Notes: a model not told the origin generated them from the letters alone. Positions 30,815 through 41,626 are shown, counted from the first letter of the stretch. The stretch: 64,000 bases of DNA from Acanthosepion esculentum (GCA_964036315.1 OZ038507.1:68295232-68359231), one strand, 5' to 3'. Made by a program: numbers and translations.

Positions 30815-31165
30815 ATGTCATTTGTTTACATTGATACGCTTCGAGTAGATATGAGCGTTCTAGAGAAATCATGAGAAATTTGTAGTTTAAAAACAGTACT
30901 TTGAACTTGCTAACCAGACGCTTCCTCTGTAGCTAAATGGTATAGCACGTCAGGTTATATGACGGTTCCGTGTAGGATACAAGTTCGATTCCTGTCGAAG
31001 GACACATATTTGCTATGAGATTTCTCGGATATTCCGGCCGGTAAATCGTCTTAATACAGTTTATTATAAACAAAACATTTACTTAAATATTTGTATCTAT
31101 AAAAATAAAGTATAAACAGAAAATATATTAAAATTATTGTCGGACTTTGTCCATTTCATAATATA
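30815..31165 (+). mobile_element. tRNA-headed SINE
   Basis: Head at 30905-31000 (CTGTAGCTAAATGGTATAGC A-box region, GTTCGATTCC B-box), then the family tail ending GTCGGACTTTGTCCATTTCA. Confidence 0.8.
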
Positions 31166-31169
31166 AATT

Positions 31170-31500
31170 GATTTTTCGCACCATTCCGGATTACACTTTT
31201 CCCACCCGCAACAAAAAAAACAAAAAAAACAGAACTTACAATAACATTCTATCATTTTAATGTTGTGATATTAATCCAAGTATAAACACGATATCTCTTT
31301 ACATTTCAAAACACAGCTGATACATATACTTTGATTGTAGTTATATATAAATAACATAAATCTTGAAAGTAGTTATAGAGAAAGAGGGCCCATCATCGAT
31401 GGCATTACTGTGAGAGTGATGAGGAAATTCGGTAAGCTATCTTTCTCTACTAACGATGCTGAGTTTCGTTTAAAATGTTACAAGACATACGGGTAGATTA
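31170..31500. other. intergenic sequence, nothing recognised
   Basis: AT-rich, with no shared repeat. Confidence 0.45.
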
Positions 31501-31502
31501 TT

Positions 31503-32310
31503 TGTCATCTTGGGTAAGACGATAAACTACGTCCAACAGCAAGGCCTCTGATCAGGAGGTTTTGAGGAGCGTGGAACCGCCTCTTAAAATGCTGGCGTTC
31601 CCAGGTCCACCCTGACCCGGGGTGGTAGCACTTGTTAGTGTGCCAACTATGGGTAAATTGTTAACCCCCAAACTGGGGTCAAGACACTATGGAAGTGTAA
31701 AAATAGGTTTTAATACCAGATACACTTTGGAAAAAATATATTACCAGATATATATTTTTTTAGAAAAAGATATATAAAGCTATACATTTTTTGGAAACAT
31801 ATTACCATCGATACATATTTCAAGGAAAATATTAACAGAAATAGATTTTTTTGAAGGAAAACGAATATTGCCAGGAACAGATTTTTGAAAAGAAATATTA
31901 CCAGCAATAAAATCTTGTCGGCTAAAATAACCCATTGAGATGTTGATATGCCGTAAAACAAACCAAACCAAACAACTAAAGGATCGAATCAGTTTCTTGA
32001 TGTAAAGATGAACATCCTTATGAAAGGCGCCGTAATTGACTTAAAACCAAAAATAATATGATGTTAAATTATAAAAATATTACCAGCAATAAAAATCATG
32101 TCGGCATTAAATAACCCATTGAGATGTTGATATGCCGTAAAACAAGGCAAAGCAAACCAAACAAAACAACTAAAGGAAAAAATTATTACCAGCGATACAT
32201 ATTTGCCAGAAATTATTACCAGAAATAGATTTAAAAAAAAATATTACCAACAATAACACTTGTTGACATTAGATAACACATTGAGGTGTTGATATGCCGT
32301 AAAACAAACC
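31503..32310 (+). repeat. family A with two extra tail copies
   Basis: The head at 31510-31640, body with TATTACCAG units and tail at 31920-31975 are complete. Further tail blocks at 32085-32160 and 32205-32310 repeat the same ATTGAGATGTTGATATGCCG motif. Confidence 0.85.
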
Positions 32311-32550
32311 ATGCCAAACAGTATTTGTCTATAAATAAAACATAGCATCTGATTATAGTTAAATGTAATGAAAACTGAAAAGTTATCATTTTATTTGTAA
32401 CACTGCAACACAATAATCTAGCTACGAATAGCCATGTTGCTTTCTGAAATTTTCAATCTGTGACAAGTCATGTCAGCACGCGAAACACTTTCTAATTTTG
32501 AAGGTTTTCGGATTTGGGTATTTTGGATAAAGTATACTCAACCTGTATAT
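32262..32550 (+). repeat. 300-bp duplication shared with 43985-44276
   Basis: More than 90 percent alike by eye. Shared blocks include AACAGTATTTGTCTATAAA, TAACACTGCAACACAATAAT and GAAGGTTTTCGGATTTGGGT. Both copies end where a TA run begins. Confidence 0.85.
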
Positions 32551-32555
32551 GTATA

Positions 32556-32620
<65 letters not shown>

Positions 32621-32858
32621 GATATATATATATATATATATATACATATATATATGTAGATATATATATATATAAATACATACATATATATATATAAATA
32701 TATATATATATATGTAGATATATATATATATAAATATATACATATATATATGTAGATATATATATATAAATATATGTAGATATATATATATATATATAGA
32801 TATATACATATATATATATATATACATATGTATATATATACATATATATATATGTATA

Positions 32859-32955
<97 letters not shown>

Positions 32956-32957
32956 TT
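32550..32957. repeat. 400-bp (TA)n with TACA/TAGA interruptions
   Basis: The longest TA tract in the window. ATGTAGATATATA and ATAAATACATACA interruptions recur, suggesting internal expansion of an interrupted unit. Confidence 0.97.
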
Positions 32958-32959
32958 CT

Positions 32960-33690
32960 TTTTCACACAGCTGTATTGATGGGTGTCATTTTTTAGAGAT
33001 CATTCTAAAGAGTCCTTATCTTCTCTGGGGATTTTGTAACTGATCATTTTGATTTCGTTCCCAAGTAAGAGATTATCTCCTTTCTCTTGCCCTCACCTGA
33101 AATGTTATATTTGATTCCTGAGTCTCTGACGTTTGCTGCAATAATAAAAAAAAGAAGAGAATTAGGAACAACGTCAACATGACGGAAAATAATTTAATAA
33201 AGGAGATGGCTTTCCGATCAAAGCGAGAAATCGATCCGTTCACCTTAAGATAAGGTGCATCTGAACATTCGACTCAAATAAGACATATTCTTTTGGTTTT
33301 GTTCTTTAAGGGCGAGCTGCGATGTTTTCTCCATAATTGATTCTACAGGATTAATACAATATTGAAGCAAGAAAGAAAAGAAAATAGATTTGAGGGGAGA
33401 GTAGGAAAAGAAGAAATGTGGAAGGCATGCAAGAAGTACAGAGAGAGTTGCGAGGAGAAGAGTTAAAAAAAAAATAGCGAGGTATTACGAGAAAGCAAGT
33501 GAAATGTAAACAGATTTGAAAAAAAAAAAAAAAAAATAGAAATTGAGACAATAATGAGAGATTTGGGACCAAAAGGAAAGTCAGAGCCTGAGTGAGGGGA
33601 TAAACGGAGATTTTAAAACGTGCTGGAAGAGAAAGGATCACCTAGGAGAATAAAGAGAAGAGTCGGAAAACAATGTAGTCAGATATATAT
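32960..33690. other. unique sequence, purine-rich in its second half
   Basis: 33350-33660 is rich in GAAGAAA and GAGA on the plus strand. No gene recognised. Confidence 0.5.
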
Positions 33691-33699
33691 ATATATATA

Positions 33700-33854
33700 C
33701 AGTGTAACCCGGATATAAGAGAGTTGTCGGGGCCGGAGAATAAGTCTCTTATATCCGGGTTTGGTCTAATATATATACATTAACACAGGCTATAATTTGG
33801 GACCAGAAAAAATCTCTCTTATATCCGGGTTTCTCTTATATCCGGGTTACACTG
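33700..33854. mobile_element. Tigger/pogo-like MITE, copy 4
   Basis: CAGTGTAACCCGGATATAAG to ATATCCGGGTTACACTG, opposite orientation to copy 1 in its inner block. Confidence 0.88.
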
Positions 33855-33855
33855 T

Positions 33856-33930
33856 GTATATATATATGTGTATTTAGGCAGCATTTTTTCATTGATGCAT
33901 GTATTCTGTATTATTTAATGAAAGATGCAT

Positions 33931-33932
<2 letters not shown>
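33856..33932. mobile_element. Penelope-like tail ends in foldback
   Basis: TATTTAGGCAGCATTTTTTC and the TTAATGAAAGATGCATCAAT block pair with each other: two truncated tail ends in inverted orientation. Confidence 0.65.

Positions 33933-33933
<1 letters not shown>

Positions 33934-33994
<61 letters not shown>
33934..33994. repeat. (TA)n microsatellite
   Basis: TA run after the truncated tail. Confidence 0.97.
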
Positions 33995-33997
<3 letters not shown>

Positions 33998-34277
33998 CTT
34001 TCAGACTCAATGAATTACTTAATTATAATTATCAAATCCTCCTTACAATTTCTATCATATGTATATCATTGCTTGATCCGGCTTCTAATGCTTCAGTTTG
34101 AGCGGCTAAGTGATAGTAGTCGTGTCTCCGGCGGTCACCGACCTAAGGTTACAGAGAACTTCAGTTGAGTTCCACCACGGAATATGCGAGCGACCGGCGC
34201 TATATTGAGTCTCATTTGCTATCTCTTCGTCACCGAGGCCCGTTGGAACAGTTGGTATGGTGTCTGCTTTTCTTTGG

Positions 34278-34278
<1 letters not shown>

Positions 34279-34341
<63 letters not shown>
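34279..34341. repeat. (TA)n microsatellite
   Basis: TA run bounded by CTTTGGGAA and TTCCCAAAG, which form an inverted pair. The preceding 34000-34275 holds nothing recognised. Confidence 0.97.
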
Positions 34342-34343
<2 letters not shown>

Positions 34344-34574
34344 TCCCAAAGAAAACGATATAAACAAATTTGTACTACGTTAATAAAACACCGATTAAAA
34401 TTAAAATAAATAAATATATAAGTTAAGAAATAAAATAAAAATAAAAAATAAAAATAAATAAAAAGAAGCAAAATAATTTAACCCAAATAAATAAACAAAT
34501 AAATGCCTTCCAGCAAAATAACAGCCAAAATAGACTACCCACAATGCACCGCTGACCCGCATATATAAATAGCC

Positions 34575-34665
34575 GAGAAAAAAACACACTTGGCCTGACG
34601 ATTACGTCTAGCATGAAACAGACTGTCGCCTCTAAGTGTTGACTTCAATGTTCACTTTTATATTT
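34575..34665 (+). repeat. single arm of the 3322-3450 foldback repeat
   Basis: Carries the GAAACAGACTGTCGCCTC and GTTGACTTCAATGTTCAC blocks. The partner arm is absent. Confidence 0.75.
34592..34630 (+). ncRNA. hammerhead ribozyme-like motif
   Basis: Stem I GGC (34592-34594) with GCC (34628-34630). Core CTGACGA (34595-34601) is canonical. GAAAC is at 34615-34619. Stem III ACA/TGT with a GAC loop; cleavage base C34627 (GUC). Stem II (34602-34614) has mutated from TGC/GCA and pairs poorly. Confidence 0.55.
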
Positions 34666-34720
34666 ACACACGGTCTATGTCTGATATTGAGCACTTTATC
34701 CCATCTTAAGAGTATATTTC

Positions 34721-34724
<4 letters not shown>

Positions 34725-34771
<47 letters not shown>
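34725..34771. repeat. (TA)n microsatellite
   Basis: TA run at the left end of the U3/A8 hammerhead repeat. Confidence 0.97.
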
Positions 34772-34772
<1 letters not shown>

Positions 34773-35026
34773 CAAGTATAGGATTGATGTATACGGAATA
34801 AATTTCAATAACCAACAAATACTATTCTTAAAAGTGTGCTCAATACAGAGTAGAGCAAATATAATCATTTATTCGAAAATTATAACATAAGAACTTTATA
34901 AAATCACTACAAAAATAGCCATTTTGTTTCAACCCCTCTGGTGTCTTATCAAGTGAAGTCTTTAAACAAAATGGCTATTTTTGTAGTGATTTTATAACAT
35001 TATTATGTTCTAATTTTCGAATAAAT

Positions 35027-35030
<4 letters not shown>
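34772..35030. repeat. foldback repeat bearing U3/A8 hammerhead, copy 1
   Basis: Same 120-bp leader as 63698-63815 (AAGTATAGGATTGATGTATA, CAATACAGAGTAGAGCAAAT), then inverted arms at 34896-34929 and 34964-34998. Confidence 0.85.
34904..34956 (-). ncRNA. hammerhead ribozyme-like motif, U3/A8 core
   Basis: Minus strand: stem I TCAC (34953-34956) with GTGA (34904-34907). Core TTGATAA (34946-34952). Stem II 34931-34945, with one mismatch relative to other copies. GAAAC (34926-34930). Stem III ACAAAA/TTTTGT with a larger loop. Cleavage base A opposite T34908. Confidence 0.6.

Positions 35031-35089
<59 letters not shown>
35031..35089. repeat. (TA)n microsatellite
   Basis: TA run at the right end of the foldback repeat. 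Confidence 0.97.
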
Positions 35090-35092
<3 letters not shown>

Positions 35093-35179
35093 AAAAGGCT
35101 TAAACACTAATATTCCATGGTTATAATTTATTACATTGAGTTCTTCCGGGATTCTATCCTCTTGGAAATTTATAGATAT

Positions 35180-35270
35180 ATATCTGTATGTGTATGTATG
35201 TATGTATATATATATTTATACATATTAGATATATGTATATATACATGTACATGTGTATATTAACCACTAA

Positions 35271-35322
<52 letters not shown>

Positions 35323-35339
35323 CTCTCTGTCTCTCTGTC

Positions 35340-35426
<87 letters not shown>
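35180..35426. repeat. compound (TATC)n-(TC)n-(TA)n tract
   Basis: TATG/TATA-rich, then about 12 TATC units from 35275, TCTG and TC units from 35322 and a TA run from 35388. Confidence 0.95.
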
Positions 35427-35435
35427 GTAATAAAA

Positions 35436-35972
35436 AGGCTTAAACATTAATATCCCATGGTTATAATTTATTACATTGACTTCTTCCTGGATACTATCCT
35501 CTTGGAAATTTCTCATTTAAATATTCATGGAGACCTACCGGACACTATTCGGAATATACTTGTCGACAACACTAATATAATAGCATCATCCACTTGCAAA
35601 AAAAGGCTAAAAATAATGGAAGCCTTACTAATAAAAATAAACAAACCAACACTTAATAATATTAACTTTGAACATGGACATAATATCTTGACTGTGTTTT
35701 GAAACAAAAAAATGAATCACTTTATAAAACATACACATAACAAACTATTTCTAATTCTAACAGTTGAAATATAATCCTTGATAATGGCTAAATGTATAGC
35801 CGAAAGCGCTCGGATAAAAAGAACTTTCGGACAATTTTTATATAATTTATCCTCTGAAAAGAAAAACTTTATTAGATCGCACGAGAAATTATATAAAAAA
35901 CTAAATAAAAGCACCTTGTCAGTCGTTTTTAATGAAATGTGCTTGAAAGAAGGATTGCTGCCTAAATACACA

Positions 35973-35974
<2 letters not shown>
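35436..35974 (+). mobile_element. Penelope-like element: end of nuclease ORF plus tail
   Basis: From 35540 a frame reads TIRNILVDNTNIIASSTCKK, then RLKIMEALLIKINKPTLN, and stops at 35700. This is the C-terminal end of a Penelope-like GIY-YIG protein. The tail follows with the hammerhead-like motif (35774-35815) and ends TTAATGAAATGTGC and CTGCCTAAATACACA at a TA run. Confidence 0.8.
35774..35815 (+). ncRNA. hammerhead-like motif in Penelope tail (U3/A8)
   Basis: Stem I ATCC (35774-35777) with GGAT (35812-35815). Core TTGATAA (35778-35784). Stem II GGCTA/TAGCC after one extra T. GAAAG (35802-35806). Stem III AG-CG-CT with cleavage base C35811. The best preserved of the six Penelope-tail copies. 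Confidence 0.55.
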
Positions 35975-36009
<35 letters not shown>

Positions 36010-36075
36010 ATATATTTATACATTTTATATATATGTATATATACATGTATATGTGTATATTAACCACTAATATTA

Positions 36076-36165
<90 letters not shown>
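35975..36165. repeat. compound TA/TATG/(TC)n/(TA)n tract
   Basis: Closely repeats the order seen at 35180-35426, including TTAACCACTAATATTATC, so the two blocks are duplicates about 800 bp apart. Confidence 0.92.
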
Positions 36166-36168
<3 letters not shown>

Positions 36169-36179
36169 GAGGTTAGAGA

Positions 36180-38506
36180 TATAAGGAGAGTAATTATACT
36201 TAAGAGTATATGTACCCATGTCAATAAAAGAATACAAAAAATAATCTGTGTAAGGAGAATCCATGAAAGAATATGGAAAGTAAGAAGTGCCAGTGAATTT
36301 CAAGTGAATAAGGAGAGCATGATAAACCAAAAGTAGTTAGAAAATCGTATAAAGAAGAATAAGAAAACAATAGGAATAAATAAGGGATTTACTCAGTATT
36401 GGTGAGAGTAAAAAGAAAAAGTTTAAAAGAAACAAAGAGGGGCAGTGAAAGTAAAGAAATATAGCGAGAGTTAAGCAATGTCAGAATTTAACTAGTAGAA
36501 AGATTGGTGAGAGAAAGGAGAGTCATGCATAGAAAAGCATAATCCATGTGAGTAAAAAGGAAGGTAGAAATAAGAGATGAGGTGAATAACAATAATTAGG
36601 AAAAACGTGTAAAGGGAGCAGGGAAACGAAGAGTAAGGAGAAAGATGGGAAAACGGAGAGTACAGAGAAGCGAATGAGAAGTAAGGAGAGACGGAGAGGA
36701 ATAGGGAATAAAGAGTAACAAGGTTAATAGAGAGCAAGAATAAACAGAGAGCAAGACATAATAAGAAGAAAGGGAGGGTAAGAGAGAGTAATGCGAATCA
36801 CAGAGTAAAGGAGAGTAAGGAGAAACAAGAATAAAGGAAATAAGGAGAAACGGAGAGCAAGGCAGAATATGGAAAAAGGGAGAGTAAGACTGAGTACGAA
36901 GAAACATTGAGTAAAGGAGAGTAAGGAGAAACGGAGAGCAAATGAAAGTAAAGAGAAAAGAAGAGCAAGAGAGTATGAGGAAGAACTGAAAATAACAAGG
37001 AATGGAGAGCAGGTAAGGAGAAACGGGAAGTAAATGAGAGTAAAGATAAAAGGAGAGCAAAGGAAATAAGGAGAAACGGAGAGCAAAGTGTGTAAAGATA
37101 GAGGGTGGGCAAGGGAGAGTAAGGCGTATCGGAGAACACAGGTGAGTAATTATAAATGGAGAGCAAAGGAGAGTAAGGAGAAACGGAGAACAAAGGGGTG
37201 TAAGGATAAATTGTAAGCAAGGAAGAGTAATGAGAAAAAGGAGAGCAAAATGGAAAAAGTGGGTAAGAGGAAATGGAGAGCAAAGGAGTGTACGGATAAA
37301 CAAAAGGTAAGGGAGAGTAAGGAGAAACGGAGAGCTAAGGAGGGTCAGGATAATCGGAGAGCTAAACTGAGAATAAGGAGAGAGAAAACTGTAAGACAAA
37401 GAAGGAATGAGGATAAAAGGAGAGTCAGTATCATTAGAGTCGAGAAGAGTAGAAGATAAACAAGACGTTTCAGTGATGTAAAACTAAAAAAGAAAAAAGA
37501 AGAAGAAATACACACAGGAGCGGAGAATAGCTGAGTCAATGAAAATGATTCATGGTTAAGAGTAGGGATAAGGTATGGTGCGAGACTCCCAGAGCCACGA
37601 TAATACTGGAACGAAACGTAAGGAAGAGCTAGAATTATTTTCTAATTAAGACGGCTCGGATTACAGACAATCGAAATTACTTTCACTTCAGAGGAGAATG
37701 CGTAAAAAGAAAACGAAAACACGTGTCAAAACGGATGAAATGAAAACAAACAAAAAATGAAGAAAAATGGATAAAAAATAAAATAAAAATATTTTACCTG
37801 TTTTCGTTGATTTCTACACTTAATTGTTTTTTTGTTTTGTTTTGTTTTTAAATTTAACCCCGAAGAATGTTAAATGAAAAAGACGAGGATAAAGAAGAGG
37901 AAGGAATGAAAGAGAAACGAATAAATATAAGCGCGTTTGAAGGAAAAGAACAGAAAAAGAAGACTAGAGGTTGAATAAGTGGAGAATGGGAGTAAAAGAG
38001 AGCGGAAAGAAATTAGACACAAACAGAAGGAGTAAAAAAGAATGAAAAGAGAGAAAATGAGAGAGTGAGAGAGATAGATAACAAGAGTGGGGAGAATCGA
38101 AGAAAATGAGAGAAATAATGTAAGAAAGAGAGTGAGACAGACAGACAGACACAGGGTGCGTGAATGAGAGAAAGCGAGAATGAGAGTGGATAGAAATTAA
38201 ACAGAGTGAGTAAAAGAATTAAAAAGAATGAAAAGAGAGAAAATGAGAGAATGAGAGAGATAGATAACAAGAGTGGAGAGAATCGAAGAAAATGAGAGAA
38301 ATAATGTAAGAGAGAGACAAAAGACAGACAGACAGACAGACAGACACAGAGTGAGTGAATGAGAGAAAGTGAGAAAGAGAGTAGATAGAAATTAAAGAGA
38401 AAGTGTAAAAAAGAATGAAAAGAGAGAAAATGAGAGAGTGAGATAGATAGATAACAAGAGTGGGGAGAATCGAAGAAAATGAGAGAAATAATATACGAAA
38501 GAGAGT

Positions 38507-38554
<48 letters not shown>

Positions 38555-39465
38555 AATAATGTAAGAAAGAGAGTGAGAGAAAGACAGAGTACATGAAAGA
38601 AAGCGAGTGGATAGAAATTAAACACCATCACAATGAGTAAAATAATTAAAGAGAATGAAAGAGAGAAAGTAAGAAAAAGAGAAAATAATAGGGCGAGAGA
38701 AATAGAGAACAAGATAGAATAAAAGAGGAGGAGAATAAAAGAGACTGACAGCACAAAATGAGTGAAGGAATGTGAGAAAGAGAGTGAGAGAGATACAGTA
38801 CGTGAATGAGACAAAACGAGAAAGAGAGAAAGAACGAGAATAAGAGATCGAGAAGGCGAGGAAATAAACAAGTGTGATGGATACAGAAAGAGAGAGAATG
38901 TGAAAATGAGACAAAGCGAGAAATAGAGATTGAGAGAAAATGAGAGATATAGAAAAAGGGAAACTGGGAGAGCGTGTGAATGAAGAAAGAAAGAAGAGAG
39001 ATAAAATAAAATAATGTGTGTGTGTGTGTGTGAGAGAGAGAGAAAGACAAAAAATTAGCGAAAGCGTCAATATGATAGAACGAGAGTGTAGAAAAAATAT
39101 AGAAAAACAGGGAATGAGAGAGAGAGAGAGAGAGAGAAAGAAGAAGAAGAAGAAGAAGAAAAAGAAGAAGAAGAGAGTGAATGAGTAAGTGAGAGAGTGC
39201 CCGAGATTGATAGAGAATGGTAGGGATATAGATATGAAGATAATGAGAGAAAGGGAAAATGAGTGAGCGTGTGAAAGAGAATATAGGAAAGGAAAGAATC
39301 TGAAAGTATAATGAAACGAGATAGGGAGAACGAATGCGAGAGGATATGCAAAAGTAATATTAACAAAGGGATGACAAAGAAAGAAAGAAAGAAAGAAAGA
39401 AAGAACGCTAGATACAAAAAAGAAAGAGAGAAAGAAAAAAGAAAGAAAGAAAGAATAACAAAGGC
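36180..39465. repeat. 3.3-kb polypurine tract
   Basis: A/G-rich on the plus strand with degenerate GGAGAGTAAGGAGAAAC units (36600-37400), an AT-rich break at about 37550-37860, then a repeated block of about 200 bp (GAGTGGGGAGAATCGAAGAA; AATGAGAGAAATAATGTAAG) at 38085, 38270 and 38460 with (CAGA)n runs. Long minus-strand frames rich in S, L and F are translations of this tract. Confidence 0.93.
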
Positions 39466-39469
39466 ATAT

Positions 39470-39695
39470 TGATTTCTTTCTTTCTGTCTATCTATCTAGC
39501 TAGCTAGCTAAATCTGTTGTTATCTATCTACTTTTCTGTCTATCTATCTGTAACTGTCCATATATCAGTCTTTCTTTTTTTCTTCCATTCTCTCTCTCTC
39601 TCTCTCTTTCTCTATCTATCTATTTCATCAGTCTGTTTATATCGTTCTATATATGAGTATTTCTGTCTCTCTTTTCCTATCTATCCCTTTCTATC

Positions 39696-39726
<31 letters not shown>

Positions 39727-39867
39727 CTATTTCAGTCTGTTTATACCTGCCTATATAAATCTCTCTATCAATCTGTATCTGTCTTTTATATCTGTATTTA
39801 TATCAGTCTCATTCTATCTCTCTCTCTCGTTCTCTCTCTCACCCTCACTTTATCTATCTATCCATCC

Positions 39868-39916
<49 letters not shown>

Positions 39917-40040
39917 AGTTTATATATTTCTATATATCACTCTCTGCCTCCACCTATCTATCTATCCATCTATCTATCTATCTATGTATATATATATGTG
40001 TATATATATATATACATACATATGTATATATATATATGTA

Positions 40041-40113
<73 letters not shown>

Positions 40114-40274
40114 ATTAATTTATATGTGCTATATATAAGTCACTCACTGTCTTTATCTATCCGTATCCGTCTGTTTATATCTGTGTATGTATCAGTCTGT
40201 TTCTCTTCCCCCTTTCTCTCTCTCTGTCTGTTCGTCTCTCTCTATTTATGTATGTCTATATATCAGTTTATCTT

Positions 40275-40316
<42 letters not shown>

Positions 40317-40430
40317 CCTCTCTCTCCAAGTATCAGTCTCTTTGTATCTATCTATATATCGGTCTCTCTCTCTCTCTCTCACTCTTCTTTCTCTCTCTAT
40401 TTCTCTCTATGTATGTATCTATATATCTAT
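39470..40430. repeat. 1-kb polypyrimidine/TATC tract
   Basis: Starts TTTCTTTCTTTCTGTC right after AAAGAAAGAAAG, i.e. the purine strand switches. Contains (TATC)n at 39840-39915, a TA run at 40047-40112 and TC runs. Parts recur at 46100-46270 and 46800-47165. Confidence 0.93.
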
Positions 40431-40431
40431 C

Positions 40432-41096
40432 TGTTGACGTTTTTGATCTAAAGAAAGTAACAAAGATCGGCGAGAGCTTTAAAAACCTCACTTAATGGCA
40501 AATGTAGTCAACATATACAGAGCGTAACAGCAAAATTGTCCAAATGGTGTAATAGTGTTGTCTATTACACAAAATATATACTATCTAGAAGAAGAAAAAA
40601 ACACTAAACCAATTGAGTTCCTTTTTACTAGATTTTCAGATAAAAAGTTGAAACTATTTTCGTAAGAATCGCTGAAAAGCCATCAAAAGTTATTCAACTA
40701 GAAATTAAACAGGTTAAAGTTGTCTTGTGTCAGCTCCACTGCCTTCTCAACTAAGTAATGGTGAGAGGAAAAAGATCATTGAGACCTTCAGTAATGGTGC
40801 CAACATTCATACTCTGGCATCCATCTTCAAAGCCCATTCAAGAATCATGAAGAGAACGGTGAATAAGTTTTAAAAAGGGGGAACTGTATACTAGAAAACT
40901 GTATGAGGCGGTCAAAGAGATCAATTAGAAAAGATTCAACTCAATCCATAAAACATTTGCTATGGGAGAGAGGAGTTTCGCTTATGACAGTCCAAAGAGC
41001 AGTGAAAAAGACTTCAAAATGAAATTGTCCGTGAAATTCAGAAGGAAGGTTAGAGAGGGCGAAGATCATCTTGAATAAGTTGGAAAATGATCCTGG

Positions 41097-41098
<2 letters not shown>
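40432..41098 (+). mobile_element. Tc1/mariner-like transposase N-terminal relic
   Basis: A terminal-type block GTAACAGCAAAATTGTCCAA at 40524 is followed from about 40765 by frames reading KKIIETFSNGANIHTLASIF, KAHSRIMKRTVNKF and later FKMKLSVKFRRKVREGEDHL. This is a helix-turn-helix DNA-binding region. Stops and frameshifts occur near 40870 and 40930, and the catalytic part is replaced by a TA run. Relatives: 47335-47560 and 60295-60830 (minus). Confidence 0.75.

Positions 41099-41099
<1 letters not shown>

Positions 41100-41167
<68 letters not shown>
41100..41167. repeat. (TA)n microsatellite
   Basis: TA run truncating the transposase relic. Confidence 0.97.
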
Positions 41168-41169
<2 letters not shown>

Positions 41170-41388
41170 TAACTATACTCGAGTCGAAAAACCTTCGAAT
41201 TCTTGATTTAACAATAGCCAAATCAATCCCGAAGTGAAAAAAAGGATTTAAAAAAGAAAGAGCCAGGAACATGAAAGTCTGTCGAAAATAATCGCACAGA
41301 TACAGGTTCAAGGCCCAAAGAAAAAACCCCGATACGAGTAAACAACTAACGAAAGAGCTCGATACAAACGTAGAGCAGACCTAGTCAA
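41168..41388 (+). repeat. dispersed repeat shared with 24469-24700
   Basis: Related sequence order to 24469-24700. It leads into the foldback that follows. Confidence 0.65.
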
Positions 41389-41503
41389 ACCTAATGAGCC
41401 AGACAAACCTACCAAGGTTTCACTTAGGCAGATCGTCAGGGTCAGCTGGTCTGATTATCTGCCCAAGTGAAACCTTGGTAGGTTTGTCTGGCTCATTAGG
41501 TGT
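41389..41503. repeat. foldback with 43-bp arms
   Basis: CTAATGAGCCAGACAAACCT... pairs with ...AGGTTTGTCTGGCTCATTAG, with few mismatches and a loop of about 23 nt. Each arm carries a hammerhead segment. Confidence 0.9.
41406..41443 (-). ncRNA. hammerhead ribozyme-like motif, minimal stem III
   Basis: Minus strand: core CTGACGA (41433-41439). GAAAC (41417-41421). Stem III AC-CTTG-GT. Cleavage base A opposite T41410. Stem I GACC (41440-41443) with GGTT (41406-41409), including one wobble. Stem II is short (two pairs). The plus arm has CTGATTA and has lost G8. Confidence 0.5.
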
Positions 41504-41571
41504 TTGACTATATATATATATATATATATATAATTATTTATTTGAATATTACAACATAAATATGTTATAAA

Positions 41572-41626
41572 ATCACGACAAAAGTAGCCATTTTGTTTCA
41601 ACACTTCTTGTGTCTTGTCAAGTGAT
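41572..41626 (-). ncRNA. hammerhead ribozyme motif with U3/A8 core, best copy
   Basis: Minus strand: stem I ATCAC (41622-41626) with GTGAT (41572-41576), five pairs. Core TTGACAA (41615-41621). Stem II GACAC/GTGTT with an AAGAA loop (41600-41614). GAAAC (41595-41599). Stem III ACAAAA/TTTTGT, six pairs. Cleavage base C opposite G41577 (GUC). All three stems are intact. The only departures from the canonical core are C3 to U and G8 to A. Confidence 0.7.

Noticed and set aside
36596..38594. Long serine/leucine-rich minus frames
   Set aside because: Caused by lack of stop codons in polypurine DNA, not by coding selection.
39517..40437. 306-codon plus frame
   Set aside because: Runs through TATC, TC and TA microsatellites only.
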